A stretch of 64,000 nucleotides of DNA from Blattamonas nauphoetae (Eukaryota; Preaxostyla; Oxymonadida), in contig JARBJD010000018.1 in the NCBI GenBank assembly GCA_033064195.1, forward strand, positions 310,001-374,000. The letters are read 5' to 3'. Under the pieces are notes generated by a model. It had not been told where the DNA came from and did not search any database. It saw only the letters and a list, made by a program, of their open reading frames with translations. Both the position numbers and the translations under genes were made by a program. Each line of letters begins with the position of its first letter. The first letter of the stretch is position 1. Below are positions 56,680 through 64,000 of the stretch, piece after piece.

Positions 56680-58413
56680 ATGATGGTTCCTCCATCTCCA
56701 CCCACGCCTGTGTCTAAGCTGATGCCTCAATTGTTTTTGGGGAATGAGGATACCACTTCTTCGATTGCTGTTCGTTTTCTTCTCGCCGTCATTCTCCTCG
56801 TTCGCAAGTTTCTGAACACGCAACGAATCACTCATGTGGTGATCTGTGGAACTGGAACGACATCTGGTTCGAATGTTCGGAGTGTGAATAACGTGTCGAT
56901 ACTGTCTCTGCCGATGTCTGAGTTAGATCCTTCGACATTCTTGGCATCGCCAGCGAAACATGTGAGCCGTGTGTGCAGCTTTCTTGACAAAGCACTTGAT
57001 GGTGACGGGGTGATCCTGGTTCATTCACCTCAAGGGCACAACCGCGCGATGCTGATTGGGTCGATTTTTCTGATTCACCGCTACAGTTGGTGAGTGGAGC
57101 ATGCGATGGAAGTGACGTCGCTGAGCCGGCGGACTCGGATGAAGCGATCGTTCGTTTCGGGGTTGAGGAAGCAAGCTGGAGTGATTAGTCGTCTTATGCG
57201 AACGCCTCGTCTTTTGCAGGAATCGTTCACTCTTCACAAAACGTCGTTCAAGCAGGCAGTGCGACTGGCACCGTGTGTCGTGAAACCGAAATCGAGCTCG
57301 TTGACGAAACCACCGCAGACGAGTGAACCGACACGCGGGACGGGGCCAACGGGATCGATTCTGCGGTTGGGCGATGCGAGGAGACACCGAACGCCGCTGA
57401 AGTTGGCGAAAACGAGCGCGCTTCTTTCGCGTGTCGCCCGCCCGCTGACCAGCGCTTGCCGAAGCTACACTCCACTCGGATTGGGCGTGCCGCAGATTAA
57501 TGTTCGGAATGTGCCGGTACAATTCTTGGGGCACCCGACGATTCTAGAATTGATGGAAGCTGGAAACCGAAACTGTCAGCTCTTCGGACAATCGAATAAA
57601 ACGCCCTCCGACGGCAAGGATCGACCGGGCACCGCTCCGAAATCGTCGGCAGAACCACTTCACAGTCCTTCGACGAGTTTGGACCGAAACACGCCTTCGC
57701 CGAAAACGAGCGCCAAATCAGACTCGACCACTCCCGAACGGCATGCCCGGCCGCCCACACTCACACAAGTCTCGTCCGCAGCGTCACTGGATTCGCTGGC
57801 CTCCTCCTCACGTATTGATTCGCCGATGTGCGCAACGAGCGAAGAAAGCGAGTCGGTGATTGAACTGAACCCCACCCCGCTCTCACTGCGCACAGACTAG
57901 CACTTCCTGCCACTCTTCTCGCCCCCACCGCACACCCCTCCATCGGCAGCGGACTACAACACAGACCGCTCTCGCCCCTCGTCGCCCACACTCACAAACC
58001 CCCTTTCGCCTCCGAAGGACCACGCGAACTTGAACGAACCGCCGAGTCCTGTTCTTGTGACGATGCACCGGTTCTCGCGCGGGAATGGGATGCGCTCGCC
58101 GCAACACTCGAAGCCAGCCCCAAAGTTGGTCTCGCTCCCCACAACCCCTCCCACACCCTCCCCCTCTTCCCCCAAAATACGGCAGTGTGCATTCTGCGAG
58201 TGTGAAGAGGAGAGCACCGACAACGCCAGTCGCGAAGGGGGAAGGCTGTGGCTGCGAGGCAGAAGCACCATTTCTGATTGTTTCTCCGATCGGATTGGGT
58301 GGATCTGCCGTCGTGGCCCGTTCCATTTCTTTTGGTTCGTGTCCCATCCTCTTTCTTCCTCCGCGTTCTGTTCTGCTTCCGAAGCTCGTCATTACAGGGT
58401 GTCCAGGATGTAA
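56680..58413 (+). pseudogene. Dual-specificity phosphatase-like protein lacking the catalytic cysteine
   Basis: One plus frame from ATG 56680. Residues about 10-140 follow the dual-specificity phosphatase plan: PQLFLGNED, ITHVVICG, ILSLPMSELD, FLDKALDGDGVILVHSPQG, then HNRAMLIGSIFLIHRYSW. The signature HCxxGxxR reads HSPQGHNR, so the catalytic Cys is Ser while the Arg is kept; such proteins bind but do not cut phosphate esters. A Ser/Pro/Thr-rich tail follows. In-frame stops are TGA 57091-57093 (beside GTGAGT, so an intron is possible) and TAG 57898-57900; coding character continues past both. It is carried by the 6.1-kb element. A pseudophosphatase is well supported; whether it is expressed is unclear. 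Confidence 0.65.
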
Positions 58414-59142
58414 TGTCAATCTTCTGAATGAGACAGAATCCAGAATTTTCACACCTCAATTCTCGTTGGAAACATCTCCAATTGTCATTTACTGGAAAAG
58501 TTAGCACAATCGTGTCGTGTCAAAGACCCACTGTAAAAAAGCGTTTGTCTTTCTCACTGTCTAATACACCTCTCATTCAAGCAGAGATTGCACAGAAACT
58601 ACAAACGTCACCTCAGGATCTACTTCAGTGGACTGAAAGGTTTGTAGTTGTCGCCACGACACAGCTCAGACATGATTCCTCTTCCCTTCCACTTCTTGGG
58701 GAACACTCATGAGAATGTGTTCAATCGCTCTCGAACGCTGTGTATTCCGTAAAACAAATCATCCCAGAAGCGATGAACATATATCATAACAATAGGCTCC
58801 AAAATGGTCTTCCTTCAGTTACAAAGAGAGGTGTCGATCCCGTCCGCTGGGACAGAAACCCTGTATTTGGCTGTCCTGTTCTGCGCTGAATCTCGCTGTC
58901 GCTTTCTGTTCTGGCAGTGTCTTGCTCTGTGCGTCCTGCCCTTTCTTGCCTGTACATGAGACGTTAGAGATTCGGGGGAGGGGATCTGAAGCTATTATCG
59001 TTTTACCCATTCTTTACCAGTTTCTGAGCCTCTTTTCGCGAATATTTTGTTTTCTTGATTGCTTGTGACATGCACTGAATGAATTGAAGACGTGTTATTG
59101 TCTTGTTTCTGAAAACAATGAAATCCATATCATTTGAATCGA
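58414..59142. other. Non-coding stretch inside the 6.1-kb element
   Basis: No supported gene. Coding character fades after about 58420. Confidence 0.45.
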
Positions 59143-59703
59143 GTGCGTTTCAACCGTCCAACCAATCTGGAGATGGCAGTAGAGAATGACGAGAATTGGA
59201 TGGCTTCAGTATTCTTGATCTCCGCTTCAAACTTCAGCGCTTCGCATCCAGGTGTTGATTGCTGTTGTATGGTGCATCCTGAACTATCGAAGAGTCTCAA
59301 TAAGTTGATTGGAGAGAAGAGGTGAGTTTAAGAGAGAGTGGGATGATCCGATTCAAAAAAAGGCAAATTCAATCCAATTGTCGAACATTACTCATCCGAT
59401 CATGAATACTGCAATAATTTCACAAAAATGTGTATGATCATGTCAGAAAAATCCATTTAAGAAAAAAGTTGACGATCCCGGGATTCGAACCTGGGTCCCA
59501 ACAGCGGAAGTCTCTGAATCTACCAACTCGTCCATTTGTACATTTTTTTTTGATCAAACATCCACACTGATATGGTTTAAAAAAACCAACTTTTTTTGCA
59601 GATTTCCAACGGTCATTCAGAAAACCAACGGTCGTTCAGAAAACCAACTGCAGCTTAGAATACCAACTGCACTCGAGAAAACCAACTTCAAATTGAGGCA
59701 GCC
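59143..59703 (-). repeat. Right long inverted end of the 6.1-kb element
   Basis: Almost exact inverted copy of 53561-54121, including the tRNA-like boxes (59471-59534) and the 60-codon frame (59143-59325, plus strand). Confidence 0.85.
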
Positions 59704-59712
59704 CTGAACACT

Positions 59713-60060
59713 CCAGCTCGAATTTTGGAAGATGAAGTTCGATTCTGGCTTATTCACACAGACATATGAGCGAGTCGCATGCATACCAATCTCGGGTATG
59801 GTCACCCCATTTACTAGATTCCACTTCACATTATAAACAAAGTTAGAGAACCATTTTTGTGAAATGAGGGCTTGTTAATGAAATTGGGACACCACGATCC
59901 TCTGTTTCGAACAACCTTTTCTCCATTGAAAGGACTTTATTTGATCCAATTCGACAAAAAACCAATATTGAGAGTATGTGAGACGAACTGAACGATACAA
60001 AAAAGGGAAAAATGCCCTTGGAATGATTTGATGGATTCAGATCAATCCCCATACTTTCGT
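59713..60060 (-). pseudogene. Serpin-like gene, middle part
   Basis: Minus-strand sequence that meets the serpin C-terminal part when the 6.1-kb element is left out. WFSNFVYNVKWNLVNGVTI, IGMHATRSYVCVNKPESNF and FQNSSWSVQG fit the serpin region of strands s3A to s2B (the usual MMH..t..F.Y segment). The upstream half is hard to follow because it forms one arm of a palindrome. The N-terminal helices are not found in the window. Confidence 0.45.
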
Positions 60061-60337
60061 CCTGACCACATCAAATCCTGATTTCATTCCAAGGGCATTT
60101 TTCCCTTTTTTTGTATCGTTCAGTTCGTCTCACATACTCTCAATATTGGTTTTTTGTCGAATTGGATCAAATAAAGTCCTTTCAATGGAGAAAAGGTTGT
60201 TCGAAACAGAGGATCGTGGTGTCCCAATTTCATTAACAAGCCCTCATTTCACAAAAATGGTTCTCTAACTTTGTTTATAATGTGAAGTGGAATCTAGTAA
60301 ATGGGGTGACCATACCCGAGATTGGTATGCATGCGAA
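59767..60337. repeat. Near-perfect 570-bp palindrome
   Basis: Arms of about 255 bp (59767-60025 and 60084-60337) are inverted copies with only one or two length changes in a T run. The spacer is about 58 bp. The arm carries part of the serpin-like gene, so that part exists twice, head to head. The outer edge on the right is followed at about 60424 by the cut end of family H copy 4. It could be an inverted duplication made at a break, a fold-back element, or an assembly artefact. Confidence 0.9.
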
Positions 60338-60423
60338 ATGCACATATTCGCAATGAATGAAACAGGGAATAAATCACACCGAGAGGGAGTGGTTCCTTTC
60401 ACAAGTGCCGAAAACTCTTTTGG

Positions 60424-62382
60424 GTCGTTCGCATTTCCCATTTCACAAGTTCAATCACAAAGTTGGTGTCATATTCGTCCGATCGAAGTTCCATGTTTTT
60501 GATGTGGCGGTGGATCCAACTGAGGCGATTTTTGAGATCAGTTTTCCTGTCTTCGTCCAGAATGAGTTTGTCCGAATTGTGGAAGATGAATGTGATGAAT
60601 TGTTTGGCTGGCTCGAACACAGAAACACGAATGAGAGGAAAATGTTCGAATTGTGTTTCTTCATCATCTCCAATCGGATGAAACATACTGGCGAGGAATT
60701 TTGTGAGTCTGAAAAGAGTTTCGGACTCGGAGAGAGGAAGAGAAGCAAAATCGACTGTTTCAAACATCCGACCAACAAGATTCACTGACCTGAAGCTTTC
60801 CCTCATCCAACAAAAGGTAAGAATGATGTTTGTGATGGCCACAAGAGTGGCTTTTCTGATTTCTTTGTGATCGAGTTTGATGGAGTTGAGAATGAGGTCA
60901 GGGAAGGATGGATCGTCGAGGACGATTGTTTGTATGGAATATTTGTGGGGATCTGTGAGTTTCCATGTCAAATTGGTGTAGAAATTCCATCCATCACTCA
61001 TAAACCTTTCTCACTCACTTCGAAGGATTTTCAGAGAATCAGCAGTTTGTGTGTCAACTCCAGAAACCAATGGAGTGGTTGGAGAAGAGTCGGAGGGAAG
61101 AGAAGCGAAGAGATTGTCGATGTTCGAAATGTTCGTGAGAATCGTTGTGAGAGCTTCTTTCACAAAGAGAATCAATTCTCGGATGATCTCAGAAGCAACC
61201 TGAAATGACAAGAAGTGATGAAAAGAGTCAAGACACACTTCGATTGGTGGGTGGGCCCGCAAAAGAGAAGTTGGGAGGTGGAACGAAAATGAACAGAAGA
61301 GAAGTGAACGTGTGATTTGGGACGGATCATCTTTCGTGAGTTGGATGTATTTTGGGAGGTGGGAAAGATCGGTTGGGAGATTAGTTTGGAATTCGGAGAA
61401 AACGATTCGGAGTTTCTTTGTCAGAGCAGCCAGGAATGAGAGACCAGAATATTGTTGGTGAGGGGAAGATGATGTGAAGATGGGTGAGGGGAGATGCGTG
61501 AGATCTTGCGGATTTTGTTTGACAATGTCAAAAAGAGAGGAGATGGATTGATACGCAATTCTGAGATGGGGAAAGAGAGAAATCCGAGCCAGAGTGGAGA
61601 GAACAGCAGGAGTAGGTGATAAAATTTCCATGGTCTTGAATGTGGAAATGATGAAGTCCTTGTTTTGGAGAAAAAGCGAGTCGACGATTTCGTGTTTGAA
61701 GAAGAATAGTTCCTTGCAAGAACAGTACTGAGAAGATACTCACAAGATGAAAGAATGAAACACACTGATTCCAATGCAGCACATGAAGACCAATCTCCAA
61801 ATTGCCTGATCACGAAAGAAGCGATTTCAGGGGAAATCGAAGAGAGAATGAGCGAGGGCGATTTCGAATCTGAAAGAAAGCAAGAAATGAAGACATCCAT
61901 CATCACAACCAAGAAAACCACAAACAAAGAATCTCAATTATTTTCATCAGTTCAGCCTGAAATCAAAGCCACAATCAACAATCAACAAAACAGAAAACGA
62001 GACCATAAGTCCGGATGAGTGAGGGACACAACACAATGGAGACAGAAACGGACACCCATCATCAAAACTGTCATCCGATTCACTTTCTGGGATACTTCCA
62101 AAACAGTCAATCACTATTCAACATAAAATCGATTCTAAACAGAAGAAGTCATACGAACAATCACTTTCTGTAATTTTTGCAGTGAGTCAACAATAATATC
62201 TTCATCATCACATCGCAGCATTTCGAGAAGTGTGTAGACGATTGACTTTGCGAGAGAGATGAAACACGAAAACAACAAACCAGATCCCAAGTGGGTGCGT
62301 CGCTCGGTGAGAGATCTTCATTCACAACAGAATCCTCCGAAGTCATCAAGGAGTCACCTGATCCGTTTGATGTGAGAGACAT
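60424..62382 (-). pseudogene. Family H gene (copy 4), 3' truncated
   Basis: Exon 1 is 62382-62281 (MSLTSNGSGDSLMTSEDSVV...), intron 1 is 62280-62246 (35 bp), exon 2 is 62245-62159 (SIVYTLLEMLRCDDEDII...), intron 2 is about 62158-61728, and exon 3 starts at 61727 (YCSCKELFFFKHEIVDSLF). Exon 3 follows copy 3 closely until about 60424, where similarity stops at a breakpoint beside the palindrome, so about 75 C-terminal residues are missing. An in-frame TGA at 61011-61013 stands where copy 3 has Cys (LRDECEEF against LRSE-stop-ERF). No signal peptide; helical; function unknown. Confidence 0.75.
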
Positions 62383-62433
62383 TCAGATCACTTTCGTGGT
62401 TTTACACTGATCGACCCTTAGGATCGCTCGAAC
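62383..62433. promoter_or_regulatory. 51-bp divergent intergenic region
   Basis: It separates the start codons of family H copy 4 (minus) and the transporter (plus). Both 5' leaders and promoters must fit here or reach into the genes, if both starts are right. ACCCTTAGGATCGC, near the transporter, is a partly palindromic word. No TATA box is evident. Confidence 0.5.
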
Positions 62434-64000
62434 ATGACAGATTCTAGTGATGGTGTCTCCATAGACATCGTATCCGAACGAAAATCGAAAAAGAAGCCAG
62501 CCGGATTCGTAGGCGCCACGGTTAACATGGTGAATGCTGTCATCGGCGCTGGTCTTCTCGGTCTTCCCTTCGCCTTCGCAAAAGCCGGTATTGTGCCAGC
62601 CACAATCATGGCCGTGTTCATGTGCTTTCTGTCCATGCTCACAGGGTACTATTTAAGTTATGCTTCCGATGCAACAAATACATATGTATATGGAGAGGTA
62701 CATCATGTCATTCATCTCATTTTCACGTTTTTTCTCTGTTTAGTTGGTCGGAAGGGTGTTCGGACCGATGGGAATCATGTTTGGATCCATATGCTGGTTC
62801 TTTACATGCTTCGGATACACATGGGCGTATGTAGTTCTTAGTGGCGATTTCCTCACCTCGTTCCTCCGCTGTCTCGGTGTTCCTCATGATTCAATTTGGG
62901 TCTCGCGATGGCTACTTACAGTTCTTTTGGGATTCTTTCTTTTTCAACCACTGAGCTGGTTCCGACGCGTCGATTCGCTCAAATTCACATCATTCTTCGC
63001 CCTCATCGCCATTGTGTACTCTGTCATCATTGTTATCGTCCGGTATCCCTTCCCATCCACTCCTGGCGTCGACGCAAGGGGACCCCCTGAAGCTTTCCAT
63101 GCCTCTTTCACGATTGTTCAAACTTTCTCATCGTTCGTCTTTGCCTTTGGAGCCCATCCATCATTCCCAAGCATTCACGGAGAACTCCGCGAGAAGTCAA
63201 TGAGTCTGATGATGAAAGTACAGATCACAGGATTCATTATCTGTTTCTGTTTGTACGTCGCGTGTGCAATCTTTGGATATCTCTCATTCACCGACATGTT
63301 CTGGTCTGCTGAATCGCCCGGGAATATTCTCTCACTCTATCCTGACAATGACTATTTCTCGTTAGCTGCAAGACTCTGTACTATGGTCTCTGTCGTCACC
63401 GGATATCCGCTCTTCATCATCCCGTGTCGCCAAGCCTTATTGAATACTATTCGTGTCATTTATGACATCGCCAAAAAGCCTAAGCACATTAAGGTCAGGA
63501 ATATGTACGATGCTGCTCCACCAAGGCCGTTAATTCCTCCTCACTGGAAAGAAAAGAATGTTTGCTGTGGATTGACTAAACATCACATGACGACGGCGCT
63601 GATCGGAACAGCTCTGACAGCTATCTTTACCATCCTCTCATCCTTTTTTAGCCAAGTCAATTTCGTCTTTGGTTTATTCGGTTCAACCGCAGGCACTCTA
63701 ATCTGTTTCATTATCCCAGCCCTTCTCTACCAGCAGGTCAGACGCCACCCCGAGCGTTTTGTCAACCTCAACCGGAAAAATATTATTGAAGGGAACACAG
63801 CGATCACCGCCATCACCGACGAGCCAGTTGGGACTGACACGATGCCTAAAGCTCAACAAAGAATCGTCCAAACAACATTAAACCCAGAAATGGCAGATAT
63901 CGAAACGGGGGTCAATCTTCCTCCGCAAAACATTGGCGTAGCGCCAGCGCATTCACGAATGGGTCTTCTCCAAATGCAGAGCCCGCAAATCATCCAAACC
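62434..64000 (+). CDS. Amino-acid transporter of the AAAP/SLC38 type (runs off the edge)
   Basis: Exon 1 is 62434-62697 (88 codons); a 46-bp GT-AG intron follows at 62698-62743 (GTACAT...TGTTTAG); exon 2 starts at 62744 and is open to the window edge (about 418 codons). The N-terminus has the family's first membrane helix and signature (GFVGATVNMVNAVIGAGLLG, then LPFAFAKAGI). About ten further hydrophobic helices follow, including GIMFGSICWFFTCFGYTWAY, FTIVQTFSSFVFAFGAHPSF and VNFVFGLFGSTAGTLICFII, with a cytosolic loop rich in Lys and Pro before helix 9. The C-terminal tail is polar. It probably moves neutral amino acids with Na+ or H+ across the plasma or lysosomal membrane. Intact as far as seen; the only clearly housekeeping gene here. 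Confidence 0.9.

Larger units (their letters stand above)
53561..59703. mobile_element. 6.1-kb MULE-like element in the serpin-like gene
   Basis: The inverted ends are about 560 bp (53561-54121 and 59143-59703) and almost identical. They start TGCTATCTCAATTTAAAGTT on the left and GGCTGCCTCAATTTGAAGTT (complement) on the right, then repeated GTTGGTTTTCTGAAYGACC boxes. CTGAACACT stands on both sides (53552-53560 and 59704-59712), a 9-bp target duplication. Each end carries a tRNA-like promoter. No transposase is inside; a pseudophosphatase gene and other coding-like DNA are, so it is Pack-MULE-like. The identity of the ends indicates recent movement. Confidence 0.85.

Noticed and set aside
19177-57900. 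Altered genetic code (TAG or TAA read as Gln, or TGA as Cys) to explain in-frame stops at 19177, 20617, about 40430, about 42580, 57091 and 57898
   Set aside because: The intact transporter (over 500 codons) and the 582-residue gene have many CAA/CAG and Cys codons but no in-frame TAA, TAG or TGA. Convincing gene ends use TGA, TAG and TAA. Decay explains the stops.

Overview
The window looks like nuclear DNA of an anaerobic flagellate, most likely an oxymonad close to Blattamonas (Preaxostyla). The reasons are short GT-AG introns (35, 37 and 46 bp), standard stop codons, large secreted proteins that join beta-helix repeats, beta-sandwich repeats, one membrane helix and a pseudokinase, and several diverged copies of a helical protein family. 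The species call is inference from gene style, not from a marker gene.

Layout. 1-8.6 kb: two broken copies of the helical family (called family H here), a 27-bp minisatellite of about 33 units (2971-3858), a secreted protein with a GPI-type tail (4056-5152) and an unrecognised 582-residue gene (6353-8101). 8.57-21.83 kb: one very long surface-receptor gene, now a pseudogene. It is split by a 1.06-kb transposon with an 8-bp target duplication and by a 4.6-kb complex insertion. 23.5-52.8 kb: a family H gene on the minus strand whose second intron holds a 27.07-kb element (25479-52549, 10-bp target duplication ATCCAAACAG). Inside that lies a second element of 22.89 kb (28206-51092, 9-bp duplication GAGGGAGAG). 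The inner element carries an open MULE-type transposase, a fossil block of virus-like capsid genes, remnants of a large helical gene and remnants of surface-receptor genes. One of those remnants is itself split by a 2.2-kb element (41718-43921, 9-bp duplication CAGACAATC). 52.9-60.1 kb: a serpin-like gene split by a 6.14-kb element (53561-59703, 9-bp duplication CTGAACACT) that carries a pseudophosphatase gene. 59.77-60.34 kb: a near-perfect palindrome. 60.4-62.4 kb: another family H copy. 62.43 kb to the edge: an intact amino-acid transporter, 51 bp from and divergent to that copy.

The strongest theme is a set of transposons that share one plan: inverted ends starting with or close to GG, two to six short tandem repeats inside each end, and 8-10 bp target duplications. 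One of them encodes a MULE transposase. Several carry pieces of host genes, in the manner of Pack-MULEs. The inner 22.9-kb element is the most unusual because a capsid-gene block lies within its ends. Few genes here can be called intact: the transporter, the 582-residue gene, the transposase, one capsid-like frame and probably the GPI-type protein. There is no operon logic, as expected for a eukaryote; the region reads as a transposon-rich accessory stretch between ordinary genes.
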